The notes beneath the pieces were generated by a model. It made no database searches, had not been told where the DNA came from, and saw only the letters and a list, made by a program, of their open reading frames with translations. A stretch of DNA of 64,000 nt from positions 115,929-179,928 of the forward strand of contig NZ_JAAIKO010000011.1 in the NCBI RefSeq assembly GCF_016107395.1, in the 5' to 3' direction. The translations under genes and the position numbers were made by a program. The stretch's first letter is position 1, and each line of letters begins with the position of its first letter. This document shows positions 55,721 to 64,000 of this stretch, one piece after another. The DNA is from Streptomyces fildesensis. GTDB lineage: Bacteria > Actinomycetota > Actinomycetes > Streptomycetales > Streptomycetaceae.

Positions 55721-56616
55721 CGCGCCCTCCCCTGCTCGCGGCCGGTGTCGTTCGAGGTCAGCCCGTGCGCGTCCAGCCAGCGGCCGATCGCCCTGCCGAT
55801 CGCGTCGGGCTGGTCCTCGGGGGCGTGGTGCCCGGCCGGGCCGCAGTGCTCGATCTCCAGGGCGGCGATGTTCTCCCGGCTCCAGGCGATCATGTCCTCG
55901 CCGATCAGCAGGGTGGGTGAGGAGTCGAAGGTCAGGAGCAGCTTGGGGACGTCGGCGCTGTCGGCGAGCCAGATGTCGTAGTCGGTGATGCGGGCCACGA
56001 CATCGGCCGGTCCGCCGTCGATCGGCATCATGCGCGGCCAGGCCAGCAGGGGGCGGCGGCTGCGCGGGGTCGGGTAGGGCGCCCGATAGGGCTGGACGTC
56101 CGCCTCACTGAGCGGGTTCAGGACGCCGCCCTTGAAGGCGGTCTCGATGAAGATGTTCTCCTCGAGCACCAGTTGCTCGCCGACTCCGGGAGTGCGGAAC
56201 GCCTCGAACCGGGAGCGCGCGGGGGGCGGCATCTCCTCGGAGGACAGCGGCTTGAGCATGGTCTCCAGCAGGGCGACACCGCGCACCCGTGCCGGGTGCC
56301 GGGCGGCCCGGTCCAGGGCCAGGGCGCCGCCCCAGTCGTGGCCGACCAGAACGACCTCGCGCAGATCCAGCGCCTCGAACCAGGCGTCCAGGTAGCGGGC
56401 CTGGTCGGCGAAGCTGTAGTCGATGTCGGGCTTGCCCGAGGCGCCCATGCCGATCAGGTCCGGCGCCAGGGCACGGGCCTGCCCGGCGATGTGCGGGGTC
56501 ACGTTGCGCCACAGGTGCGAGGAGGTCGGGTTGCCGTGCAGGAACACCACGGGCAGGCCGCCTTCGCCGCTTTCGGCGTAGGCGATGTGGGAATCGATGA
56601 CGTTGACGGTGGCCAT
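55693..56616 (-). CDS. Haloalkane-dehalogenase-like alpha/beta hydrolase
   Basis: 307 aa. The fold is clear: HGNPTSSHLWRN (Asn29 as halide-site residue), GHDWGG (nucleophile Asp94 with Trp95 beside it), and the catalytic His in CGPAGHHAPED. Asp nucleophile plus Asn/Trp point to the dehalogenase subfamily II, but close relatives include epoxide hydrolases. Its last residues (REQGRARVAQESRSA) extend into the 40-bp duplication, so the natural C-terminus may be altered. An operator-like palindrome lies just upstream. Confidence 0.85.
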   Translation of the reverse strand: MATVNVIDSHIAYAESGEGGLPVVFLHGNPTSSHLWRNVTPHIAGQARALAPDLIGMGASGKPDIDYSFADQARYLDAWFEALDLREVVLVGHDWGGALALDRAARHPARVRGVALLETMLKPLSSEEMPPPARSRFEAFRTPGVGEQLVLEENIFIETAFKGGVLNPLSEADVQPYRAPYPTPRSRRPLLAWPRMMPIDGGPADVVARITDYDIWLADSADVPKLLLTFDSSPTLLIGEDMIAWSRENIAALEIEHCGPAGHHAPEDQPDAIGRAIGRWLDAHGLTSNDTGREQGRARVAQESRSA

Positions 56617-56631
56617 GGGACGACGCTATAC

Positions 56632-56648
56632 CGTTAGTGCCACTAACG
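56632..56648. promoter_or_regulatory. Perfect palindrome, TetR-type operator
   Basis: CGTTAGTG-C-CACTAACG, a perfect 8-bp dyad, lies 15 bp before the dehalogenase-like start and 16 bp before a rightward GTG with a strong ribosome site. Confidence 0.7.
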
Positions 56649-56663
56649 TAAAGGGGAGGAGAA

Positions 56664-56780
56664 GTGGCCCCGAACGGTGCGGGCACGGTGACCGGCCGCG
56701 AAAAGCGGTCGGTCACCGGTGCCCAGGTCATACGGCCGGACGGCCTCGTCAGTGCGCGAACTGGAACCAGTTCAGATTGA
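56664..56780 (+). other. Short 38-codon frame with strong ribosome site, possible regulator stub
   Basis: GTG 56664 follows GGGGAGGAG and the palindrome, as an autoregulated divergent TetR gene would. It stops after 38 codons. From about codon 6 on, the DNA is the terminator of the convergent GH3 gene. It may be the first few codons of a regulator whose body was lost. Weak evidence. Confidence 0.3.
56681..56724. terminator. Terminator after the GH3 gene
   Basis: A 19-20 bp stem (56681-56699 with 56705-56724, one bulge and one mismatch; core GGTGACCG) has a GAAAA loop. It is the strongest hairpin on this side of the window. Confidence 0.8.
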
Positions 56781-59034
56781 CCAGGTCACCGGCGCCACTG
56801 GTGGTGAACGTGACGTAGACGGCGTGGACCCCCGTCGCCGACCCGGTCAGGGCGGTCGTTCTGCTCGTCCAGTTCTGCCACCCGCCCGTGCTGCTGACCG
56901 GCACGCTCGCGATCACCGGACCCGTCGTGCTGTCGAGCCGGTACTGCACCGTGCCCGTGACTCCCGCACCCGAGGCCAGCCGTGTGGTGACGGAGGCCGC
57001 GCCGGTCGCGCCGAAGTCGAGACTGCCGTAGTTGATCCAGTCGCCGGCCGCGATGTAGCCGACATCGGTGCCGCCACCGGTGTCGGTGCAGGCCTCGCTC
57101 TGCGTACCCGACTGGGAGGCGAAAGCCTCCGCCTGCGTCAGCTGGTACGCGCTCGGCGCCGGAACGGCACCGTAGGTGAGACCGAAGCCGTACGGGAACA
57201 GCGCGGGCTTGCCATCACCGTCGTTGATCGGCTGCTGGCTCGCGGACTGCATCCAGGTGTCGGGCAGCTTGCCGGTGGGCGCGTAGTCGCCGAAGAGCAC
57301 ATCCGAGACGCCGTTGCCCTCGGTTCCCGGCAGCCATGCCTCGACGAGCGCGTTCCAGTTCGGCAGCTGGCCCGCGAGATCCATCGGCCGTCCCGAGACG
57401 ATCACGACGACGACCGGGACTCCCGTCGCCCGCAGTTTGGCGATGGTGTTCAGGTCGGCGGTGCTCAGGCCCATGCCACCCGGGCGGTCACCGGCCCCCT
57501 CGGCGTACGGGGTCTCGCCGACGACGGCGATCGCGACCTTGTACGAGCTGTCGATCCCGGTACCGGCCTGGTTGTAGGTGACGGTGCTGCCGGTGCCCGC
57601 CTGGGCACGGATGCCCTGCAGGATCGTCGTACCCGTCGTCGTCGCACCGCTTGCGCCCTGCCATGAGATCGTCCAGCCGCCGCTCTGGTTGCCGATGTTG
57701 TCGGCGTTCGAGCCGGCCACGAAGATCTTGTTGTTCGTCCTCGCCAGGGGGAGGACGTTGCCGGCGTTCTTCAGCAGCACCTGGGACTCACGGACGGCCT
57801 GGCGGGCGGTGGCCCGGTGCGCCGCGTTGCCGACGGTCGAGGTGTAGCCGCGATCGGTCAGCGGGTGCTCGAACAGACCCAGCTCGAACTTCTTGGTCAG
57901 GATGCGGCGGTTCGCGTCGTCGATTCTCGACATGGGCACGCGCCCGGCCTGCACCTCGCCGCGCAGCATGCTGATGAACGACTTCCAGGCGGTGGGCACC
58001 ATGACCATGTCGATCCCGGCGTTGACCGCCTGGGCGACCTCTGCCGCGGTGAACCCCGCCTGGCCGTCGATCTGGTCGATGCCGTTCCAGTCCGACACGA
58101 CGAACCCGGAGAAGCCCAGCTCGCCCTTGAGCAACGTCGTGATCAGGTACTGGTTGCCGTGGTCCTTGACCCCGTTCCAGCTGTTGTACGAGATCATGAC
58201 CGAGCCGACACCCTTCTGCACCGCGGCCTGGAACGGCGGCAGGTGGATCGCCCGCAGCTCGGCCTCGCTGATCTGGGTGTTGCCCTGGTCGGTGCCGTTG
58301 GTCGTACCGCCGTCGCCGATGAAGTGCTTCGCCGTTGCGAGCACCGACGCCGCGCCGCCGAGCGTGCCACCCTGCAGACCGGTGATGTAGGTGCTCATGG
58401 ACGTGGCGATCTCCGGCTTCTCGCCGAACGATTCGTAGGTGCGGCCCCACCGGTCGTTACGCGCCACGCAGAGGCAGGGTGAGAAGTCCCAGTCGATGCC
58501 GGTGCCCGAGACCTCCTCGGCCGTCGCACGGCCGATCTGCTGCACGAGAGCCGGGTCGCGGGTCGCGCCCAGTCCGATGTTGTGCGGGAAGATCGTGGCG
58601 CCGGCCACGTTGTTGTGACCGTGCACCGCGTCCACGCCGTAGATCAGCGGGATGCCGAGGCGGCTGGCCACCGACGCGTTCTGGAAGCCGTCGTACATGT
58701 CGGCCCAGCTCGTCGCGTTGTTCGGCGACGGGGCCGAGCCACCGCCGGACAGCAGCGAGCCGAGGGAGTAGTTGGTGATGTCGGCGTTGCTGACGCTCGC
58801 CCGCTCGGCCTGGGTCATCTGGCCGATCTTCTCGTCCAGCGTCATCGTCGCCAGCAGTTTGCTGACGCGGGTCGCGACGGGAAGGGAAGGGTCCGGGTAG
58901 GGCTCATGCGCCGAGGCGCCTTGCGGAACGGCGAGGATGGTGGCCACCAGCGCGAACGTGACCGCGACCGGAACCCGGTGACGCAGCGCCGACATCATCC
59001 TGGATCTGCGTAACCCGCCCGTTGCATACGTCAA
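56749..59034 (-). CDS. Secreted GH3 beta-glucosidase with C-terminal CBM6
   Basis: 761 aa from TTG 59034, chosen because GGAGGAAG lies 10 bp ahead; ATG 58998 is the alternative. A signal peptide ends near ASAHE. GH3 blocks are complete: GIPLIYGVDAVHG, ATAKHFIGDGG, and the nucleophile Asp in FVVSDWNGID. The second GH3 domain follows (VSGRPMDLAGQLPNWNALVEAWLPGTEG). The last ~125 residues are a CBM6-like carbohydrate-binding module (QAEAFASQSGTQSEACTDTG... WINYGSLDFGATGA). It probably releases glucose from cello-oligosaccharides or beta-glucans outside the cell. Confidence 0.92.
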   Translation of the reverse strand: MTYATGGLRRSRMMSALRHRVPVAVTFALVATILAVPQGASAHEPYPDPSLPVATRVSKLLATMTLDEKIGQMTQAERASVSNADITNYSLGSLLSGGGSAPSPNNATSWADMYDGFQNASVASRLGIPLIYGVDAVHGHNNVAGATIFPHNIGLGATRDPALVQQIGRATAEEVSGTGIDWDFSPCLCVARNDRWGRTYESFGEKPEIATSMSTYITGLQGGTLGGAASVLATAKHFIGDGGTTNGTDQGNTQISEAELRAIHLPPFQAAVQKGVGSVMISYNSWNGVKDHGNQYLITTLLKGELGFSGFVVSDWNGIDQIDGQAGFTAAEVAQAVNAGIDMVMVPTAWKSFISMLRGEVQAGRVPMSRIDDANRRILTKKFELGLFEHPLTDRGYTSTVGNAAHRATARQAVRESQVLLKNAGNVLPLARTNNKIFVAGSNADNIGNQSGGWTISWQGASGATTTGTTILQGIRAQAGTGSTVTYNQAGTGIDSSYKVAIAVVGETPYAEGAGDRPGGMGLSTADLNTIAKLRATGVPVVVVIVSGRPMDLAGQLPNWNALVEAWLPGTEGNGVSDVLFGDYAPTGKLPDTWMQSASQQPINDGDGKPALFPYGFGLTYGAVPAPSAYQLTQAEAFASQSGTQSEACTDTGGGTDVGYIAAGDWINYGSLDFGATGAASVTTRLASGAGVTGTVQYRLDSTTGPVIASVPVSSTGGWQNWTSRTTALTGSATGVHAVYVTFTTSGAGDLVNLNWFQFAH

Positions 59035-59307
59035 TTCGGGTCTTCCTCCACTTTTGCCGTTCACCATACGGATCGTGGTTCAGCTGCCCGTAAGCCGCCC
59101 GCAACAGAATTGCGTCTGCGAGGAACGCGGTCAATGGTTCAGACCTTGAAGTGCGGAGCGGAATCAGGCCATTCGGACGACGCCAGGAGCCACCGGACGC
59201 GACCCGCGGTCGCGCCTCAGGGTCACGGGGCCGCTCCGGCGTCTACGCTACGGTCGGCGGATTCACGTACAGCGGCAGTGCACCGCGGAAAGAGGGCGAG
59301 GACTGCG

Positions 59308-60549
59308 ATGCCGGTCGGCAGATCCGACGGTCTGGGCAGAGCGCTGGAGGCAGCGGAGGCCGCGCCTCCGGTGGAGTCCGTCGATGTCATCGCCTCGGCA
59401 CTGCGCGAGCAGCTCGGCGCCCGTTCGGTCTCCTTCCTGATCACCGACTTCACGGGCGGTTCCGTGGTGCGGCTCGGGGCCGTGGACAGCATCGACGTCG
59501 ACCGTCCCGCCGATCCGATCGCCGTGCCGGGCACCGTGTACGAAGAGGTGATCAGGACCCAGCGCCCACGTGTGGAGCAGCTGGGCGACGGAACCTGGAC
59601 CCGGGTGATCGCGCCGGTGACCAACCGGGGAGACGCCATCGGCCTCCTGGAGCTGCACCTTCCCGGTCACCCGGGCTCCGAGGTCATACAGGAGATCAGC
59701 CAGAGCGCGCACGCCCTCGCCTACATCATCATCGCGAACCGTCCGTTCACCGACCTGTACCAGTGGGGCCGGCGCACCACCCCGCTGAGCCTGGCCGCCG
59801 AGATCCAGCACCGGCTCCTTCCCGCGTCACTGGCGTGCGAGGCAGCGCAGTTCTCCGTGGCCGGCGCCCTGGAACCGGCCGAGTTCGTCGGCGGGGACAC
59901 CTTCGACTACGTCATGGACCGCGACTACGTGCAGCTGTCGGTCACCGACGCGATGGGCCACGACGTACAGGCGGCACTGCTGGCCACCCTCCTGGTCGGC
60001 GCCCTGCGCCGGGCCCGCCGACAGGGCGCGGACCTTGCCGAGCAGGCGCGACAGGCCGACCGGGCCGTGGTCGAGCACAGCGGCGGCCGCTACGTCACCG
60101 GACAACTGCTGCGCATCAGTCTGCTCGACGGGCGCAACGAGTTCATCAACGCCGGCCACCCCTGGCCACTGCGCCTGCGCAACGGCAAGGTCGAACAGCT
60201 GCAGCCGGTCGTGGACATGCCTTTCGGGTTCCAGAACCCTCACACCTACACCATGCAGTCCCTGGACATCCGGGCGGGCGACCGGCTGGTGATGCTCACC
60301 GACGGGGTGATGGAACGCAGTGCCACCGACATCGACCTCCCCGAGCTCATCGAACGTACCCAGGACCTCCACCCCCGCGAGGCCGCCCGCATCCTGATCG
60401 AACACGTCATCCACGCCCACGATGGGCATCTGGAGGACGACGCGACGGTCATGTGCCTGGACTGGCGCGGCATCGGCGACACCCTGCGCGACGCCGATCA
60501 CGGCGCCGACCTCGGCGAGGCCTCCCCGGTCGCCGGCCCGTCCCGCTAG
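59308..60549 (+). CDS. GAF-SpoIIE (PP2C-type) phosphatase
   Basis: 413 aa, ATG 59308 with GAGGGCGAGG ahead. Residues about 25-165 form a GAF-like sensor; residues about 185-395 are the SpoIIE/RsbU phosphatase (EIQHRLLP, VGGDTFDYV as the metal-binding G-G-D, SVTDAMGHDVQAALLA, MLTDGVMER, LEDDATVMCLD). Such enzymes dephosphorylate anti-anti-sigma factors. No partner kinase or anti-anti-sigma gene is adjacent, so it is an orphan phosphatase. Confidence 0.9.
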   Translation: MPVGRSDGLGRALEAAEAAPPVESVDVIASALREQLGARSVSFLITDFTGGSVVRLGAVDSIDVDRPADPIAVPGTVYEEVIRTQRPRVEQLGDGTWTRVIAPVTNRGDAIGLLELHLPGHPGSEVIQEISQSAHALAYIIIANRPFTDLYQWGRRTTPLSLAAEIQHRLLPASLACEAAQFSVAGALEPAEFVGGDTFDYVMDRDYVQLSVTDAMGHDVQAALLATLLVGALRRARRQGADLAEQARQADRAVVEHSGGRYVTGQLLRISLLDGRNEFINAGHPWPLRLRNGKVEQLQPVVDMPFGFQNPHTYTMQSLDIRAGDRLVMLTDGVMERSATDIDLPELIERTQDLHPREAARILIEHVIHAHDGHLEDDATVMCLDWRGIGDTLRDADHGADLGEASPVAGPSR

Positions 60550-60550
60550 C

Positions 60551-60565
60551 CCCCAGGAGCTGGGG
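60551..60565. terminator. Short hairpin after the phosphatase gene
   Basis: CCCCAG-GAG-CTGGGG, 6-bp stem, just past the stop codon, between convergent genes. Confidence 0.4.
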
Positions 60566-60639
60566 CACTGACGGGAAAGCCATCGGGAGCGTGGCCGGTC
60601 GTGTACCCCGCACGGCCGGCACGCTGCCTCCGGCCGCCC

Positions 60640-61335
60640 TCAGGGCGATCGCAGGTGTCTGCCCTGGCTCAGGTAGGTGTAGATCTCCCACGACGCCGTG
60701 GTGGCGACGGAGAGGGTGAACGAGAGGGGCAGGCCGAACGGTGTGACATCGGCGGGACGGACGGCGCTCAACCGGCTGGCGTCGAGGGCCTGCTCGTCCA
60801 TTGAGTTCTCACCGCTGCGCAGGATCTGGGTGCGGACTTCCTCCACCGCCGCCAGGGCATGGCTCCCGATGGGTACGTCGTCCTGCTGTTCACCGTCCGA
60901 CGGCGCGATGAGCCGGCTCGACGGGATCGACAGGGCCGCGCGCAACCGGCCGAGCATGGGTTCCTGGCAGAGCTGGTGAACGGTGTCCGCGTCGAGTGGC
61001 GGTTTTTTGCTCACCAGCCGGTCCAGAAGCGTGATGCTCAGTACCGCGTACGCACTGGCGTAGCGCCAGATGAGGGCTTCCACCTGGCGCTCGTACTCCA
61101 GCGCGGCCTCGCCGAGCTCGTTCAGGGCGCGCGGGTGGTACTGAAAGCCCATCCCCCTTACGTAGTCCTCGACGACGGCGGCCGACTCGCGCAGATGCAG
61201 GACATGGGACAACGCCGAACCCCGCTCACGCTCCAGATGGGTACAAGCGTTGTGCAGTGAGCGCAAGGCCTCCGCCTCGGTCTCGCTCAGCGGTGACAAT
61301 TTCGTCCCGGATAATCCGGTCAATGGGAAATGCAT
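60640..61335 (-). CDS. Hypothetical protein (231 aa)
   Basis: ATG 61335 begins MHFPLTGLSGTKLSPLSE. It is mostly helical (ALRSLHNACTHLERERGSAL, VEDYVRGMGFQ, EYERQVEALIWRYASAYAVL) with no signal peptide or catalytic motif that I recognise. It stands between a phosphatase and a DinB-like gene, on the DinB-like gene's strand. Function unknown. Confidence 0.6.
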   Translation of the reverse strand: MHFPLTGLSGTKLSPLSETEAEALRSLHNACTHLERERGSALSHVLHLRESAAVVEDYVRGMGFQYHPRALNELGEAALEYERQVEALIWRYASAYAVLSITLLDRLVSKKPPLDADTVHQLCQEPMLGRLRAALSIPSSRLIAPSDGEQQDDVPIGSHALAAVEEVRTQILRSGENSMDEQALDASRLSAVRPADVTPFGLPLSFTLSVATTASWEIYTYLSQGRHLRSP

Positions 61336-61436
61336 GAAGCCCCCCTGCTCCCGCGGTCCCGACGACACCACGGTACCCGCGGTCCGGGCAGCGCGGCATC
61401 GTCGGATCCCTCGAGGACCACGGGTACGGCCGGGAA

Positions 61437-62027
61437 CTACACCGCCGGGGCCCACTCGGGGTCGCGGCCGGTGAACGCGAGCAACTTCTGCGCGGCGGTC
61501 GCCCCCTCCGGGGCCGGAAGGGCGGGCCCGAACTTGTGGAAGTTGTCCCGGATGAAATCGACGATCAGATCGGCGATCACCTGCAGTCCCTCTGCCAGGT
61601 CAGCCGTGAGCGGCAGGTCCTGGCCCGTGGCCTTGGCGATGTCCCAGGCGTGAACAGCGGCATCCAGTGCGGCCGTCCCGGTTCCCTGCCACGCGGGGAT
61701 CGGGCCGAAGGGTGTCGGTACGTTCTCGGCGTCCCGACCGACCGAGACCCAGGCGGCGGTCGCCGCGGCCAGCACCTCGTCGAGCTGCCCGACCGGGTCG
61801 GCGCCGAGCGCGTCCTCCGGCTCGAAGGGGTCTGCCGGCGGGCCCACTTCGGCGATCTGCATGACGAGCGCCTGCTGGTCGAGCCGTGCGTGGTTGAGGA
61901 CCTGACGAACCGTCCATTCGGCGCAGGGAGTCGGGTTCCCCCAGGCGTCCTCCGGCACTCCGAGCACGGCCGTGCGCAGGTAACTGTGTGCCTCGGCAAG
62001 CAGCTTGAATCCGTCGACGGAAGTCAT
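61437..62027 (-). CDS. TIGR03086-type DinB/mycothiol-dependent-isomerase-like protein
   Basis: 196 aa, ATG 62027. The family pattern is clear: TPCAEWTVRQVLNHA (first His of the metal site) and the later ALDAAVHAWDIAKATGQ (second His-x3 site). These proteins are four-helix metal-binding enzymes, some using mycothiol as cofactor in actinobacteria. Substrate unknown. Monocistronic, about 100 bp ahead of the 231-aa gene. Confidence 0.85.
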   Translation of the reverse strand: MTSVDGFKLLAEAHSYLRTAVLGVPEDAWGNPTPCAEWTVRQVLNHARLDQQALVMQIAEVGPPADPFEPEDALGADPVGQLDEVLAAATAAWVSVGRDAENVPTPFGPIPAWQGTGTAALDAAVHAWDIAKATGQDLPLTADLAEGLQVIADLIVDFIRDNFHKFGPALPAPEGATAAQKLLAFTGRDPEWAPAV

Positions 62028-62188
62028 GTCATGCCCCTTCGGATCAGCATTGGGATCTAGGGATCGCACACTAGCCGGGCCGGGCCGACGTGTCAGGAGA
62101 CTTCGTTCGACCGCGCGGCGCGCACCGGGAGCCGGATCCCGGAGAATCGCGGTTGCCGCCTTTGTCCGTTCGATGATGGACTGAGCCG

Positions 62189-62968
62189 ATGGATCACGAA
62201 GCGGTACTCGCCCTGTTCGACCGGCAGATGCGACGGGACGCGCGGCCGGACGATCCCGCTGCGCGGATCGAGCGGACCGGCGACGTGGTGCGACAGGTCG
62301 GCGCCGGGAACGAGGACTGGAACGGCGTCGTCTGGTCCGATCTCGACGGGACCACGGCGGACGAGGCGATCGCGGCACAGGTCCGGCACTTCACCACGCT
62401 GGGGCGCGAGTTCGAATGGAAACTGTACGGCCATGACCGACCCGGTGACCTTCCCGGGCGGCTGCTGGCTGCGGGGTTCTCCCCCGAGTCCGAGGAGACC
62501 GTGATGGTCGCCCGGACCGACGACCTCTCCACCGTCGTCGCACTACCGGAGGGGATCCGGTTGCGGCCGGTCACCGATGCGCCCGGCGTGGATCTCGCGG
62601 CAGACGTCCACGAACAGGCCTTCGGGACGAGCGCCGACCGGCTTCGGCACCGCCTGCACTCCCAGCTGGCGGGAAGGCCCGAGACCTTCAGCATGGTCCT
62701 CGCGATGGCCGGTGACCTGCCGGTGTGCGCCGCGCGGATGGAACTGCATCCGGGCACCGACTTCGCCGGGCTCTGGGGCGGGGGCACGGTGGCCGCGTGG
62801 CGGGGCCGGGGCATCTACCGGGCGCTGGTCGCCCATCGGGCCCACATCGCCGCCGAGCTCGGCTATCGCTATCTGCAGGTCGATGCCTCCGACCAGAGCC
62901 GCCCGATCCTGCGGAACCTCGGGTTCACGGCCCTGACCACCACCACGCCGTACGTGTACCAGCCTTAG
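62189..62968 (+). CDS. GNAT-family acetyltransferase
   Basis: 259 aa. The start is ATG 62189. The C-terminal half has the acetyl-CoA loop (GGGTVAAWRGRGIYRALVAHRA) and the final LQVDASDQSRPILRNLGF. The N-terminal ~100 residues form an extra domain typical of a Streptomyces subgroup. Substrate unknown. Confidence 0.85.
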   Translation: MDHEAVLALFDRQMRRDARPDDPAARIERTGDVVRQVGAGNEDWNGVVWSDLDGTTADEAIAAQVRHFTTLGREFEWKLYGHDRPGDLPGRLLAAGFSPESEETVMVARTDDLSTVVALPEGIRLRPVTDAPGVDLAADVHEQAFGTSADRLRHRLHSQLAGRPETFSMVLAMAGDLPVCAARMELHPGTDFAGLWGGGTVAAWRGRGIYRALVAHRAHIAAELGYRYLQVDASDQSRPILRNLGFTALTTTTPYVYQP

Positions 62969-63014
62969 CGGTCACCGGATCGCGGTCCCGCGCCGGACTA
63001 CGGAGGCCGACGGA

Positions 63015-63635
63015 CTACGGGAGGTCGACGGACTCCCCCAGCGGGATGCGCGCATAGTCGGTCCCGCCCTTCGTGGCCATCCACCAGTCGAAGCTCTCCA
63101 GGCCGATGGCGCTCAGATGGGCTTCGTGGATGGGGAACGCGCGCGCCGGCGCCACCGCCCGGGCGAACTCGACGGCCTCGGCGAGTTTCACCCAAGGGCC
63201 GGAAATCGGCACCAGCAGGGTGTCGACCGCTTCCGCGGGGACGAACATCGAGTCCCCCGGGTGGTAGAGGCCGTCGACGATGAAGCCGATGTTGGTGCAG
63301 CCGGGCAGACCGTCGACGATCTCGGCGTGCTCGCCGCCGACGGCGCGCACACTGAATCCGGCCGCGGTGAAGGTGTCCCCGACGGCGACTCCGGTCACGC
63401 CGGCCCCGAGGCTCGCGGCCAGGGCGGCGTGGGTGTGGACGGTCAGCTCAGGGTTGCTCTCACGGGCCGCTTTGAGCTTGTCGACGTCGATGTGGTCCTC
63501 GTGCTCATGGGTGATGAGCACGGCCGTGGCGCCGGTCAGTGCCTCCCCCTCGGACAAGGTGCCCGGGTCGATCACGAGCACTCGGTCACCGATTTCGAGG
63601 CGCACACAGGCGTGGCCGTATTTCGTCAGACGCAT
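63015..63635 (-). CDS. UlaG-like MBL-fold hydrolase
   Basis: 206 aa. Metal ligands: HxHxDH as HEHEDH, a further His in GGEHAEIVDG, Asp in HPGDSMFV, and the late His in IHEAHLSAIG. It begins MRLTKYGHACVRLE, as typical UlaG-like proteins do. Substrate unknown. It is convergent with the acetyltransferase gene. Confidence 0.88.
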   Translation of the reverse strand: MRLTKYGHACVRLEIGDRVLVIDPGTLSEGEALTGATAVLITHEHEDHIDVDKLKAARESNPELTVHTHAALAASLGAGVTGVAVGDTFTAAGFSVRAVGGEHAEIVDGLPGCTNIGFIVDGLYHPGDSMFVPAEAVDTLLVPISGPWVKLAEAVEFARAVAPARAFPIHEAHLSAIGLESFDWWMATKGGTDYARIPLGESVDLP

Positions 63636-63726
63636 CTGATCAACTTACTGGCAGGTGGGGCGCGGGATCCAGGGACTTCCGGACGCCCGAGGTGCGCATC
63701 GCCCGGCGAAGGCGCAGCCTGGATGC

Positions 63727-63951
63727 ATGGACCCGGGCGCGCGGCTCGCGACGCCGTCGGTCATCGTGTGGGATGTCCACCATGCCGACAGGCCCTTCCG
63801 TCGTGTCTGGATCAACAAGGTGAACGTCGGCAAGGCGTACTCCGTCGCGGATGTCGTCGAGTTCGCCCGGCGCGCGGGTTTCGACGACCTGGACACCGCG
63901 GACGAGTCACAGGTGAGCTGGCGCGGGGGCGGCTCGGAGGAGTGGGGCTAG
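63727..63951 (+). CDS. Small conserved hypothetical protein (74 aa)
   Basis: ATG 63727 begins MDPGARLATPSVIVWDVHHA, with a later VWINKVNVGKAYSVADVVEF. It is acid-rich at the C-terminus with no signal peptide. The pattern resembles a family of short Streptomyces proteins. Function unknown. Nothing is supported from 63952 to the end. Confidence 0.6.
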   Translation: MDPGARLATPSVIVWDVHHADRPFRRVWINKVNVGKAYSVADVVEFARRAGFDDLDTADESQVSWRGGGSEEWG

Positions 63952-64000
63952 GTGTATTGACCCGCAGGGTTGTTTGCGCGGGTGATGGGTGGGTTTCCGC

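Overview
The window looks like part of a Streptomyces chromosome. GC is very high, GTG starts and 4-bp ATGA/GTGA stop-start overlaps are frequent, a chaplin is present, and many genes encode secreted enzymes and regulators of types common in that genus. I saw no tRNA, rRNA, CRISPR array, insertion sequence or phage gene. All identifications come from reading translated sequence; no search was run.

Left part (1-14.8 kb). The window opens inside a family 2B encapsulin shell gene with a cyclic-nucleotide-binding domain, whose C-terminus lies off the left edge. Next come a small conserved protein, an intact MarR regulator with a clear operator, and the MFS exporter it probably controlled, now reduced to its two ends. 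A translationally coupled pair follows: a large P-loop NTPase and a membrane-anchored periplasmic-binding-protein-like receptor, of unknown function. Then come acetyltransferases, a hotdog thioesterase, a PaaX-type regulator, an alpha/beta hydrolase, a divergent MBL hydrolase/LysR pair sharing a dyad, and a chaplin with a histidine-rich tail.

Middle part (14.8-36.7 kb). This is ordinary accessory and housekeeping content: an orphan FtsX-type ABC permease, a cation-diffusion efflux protein, a PucR-type regulator, a secreted beta-propeller, a frameshifted M20 peptidase beside a LysR gene, an FGE-like protein, an NLP (NPP1) secreted protein with the GHRHDWE heptapeptide, a TetR-SDR operon with an operator, a PL7 alginate lyase with a DasR-like site upstream and a three-way-junction terminator downstream, a crystallin-like/ricin-trefoil protein, and several enzymes.

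Hydrogenase island (36.8-53.0 kb). This is the functional core. It holds a group 1h (actinobacterial, high-affinity) [NiFe] hydrogenase, hhySL, with nearly complete maturation machinery: hypBA are divergent on the left, and on the right lie a maturation protease, a HypC-HypF fusion, a separate hypC, hypD, hypE and hypX. Between them are five genes of poorly known function (a NifU-domain/four-cysteine Rieske-like protein, DUF5947-like, DUF6084-like, a 477-aa protein and a 39-aa membrane peptide), and a DUF6390-like gene follows hypE. Most genes overlap by 4-8 bp, implying one long transcript from a TTGACA-N18-TAGATG promoter. The likely physiology is aerobic scavenging of trace H2. HypX would supply the CO ligand in air, and the uncharacterised genes are candidates for electron transfer or Fe-S delivery.

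Right part (53-64 kb). An aldo/keto reductase with an N-terminal 15-bp tandem repeat is divergent from an ArsR-type regulator. A 700-bp scarred patch follows, with 33-bp and 40-bp tandem repeats, a frameshifted Rrf2 regulator and the last 28 codons of a lost gene. After that come a haloalkane-dehalogenase-like hydrolase, a GH3-CBM6 beta-glucosidase, a GAF/SpoIIE phosphatase, a DinB-like protein, an acetyltransferase and an UlaG-like MBL protein.
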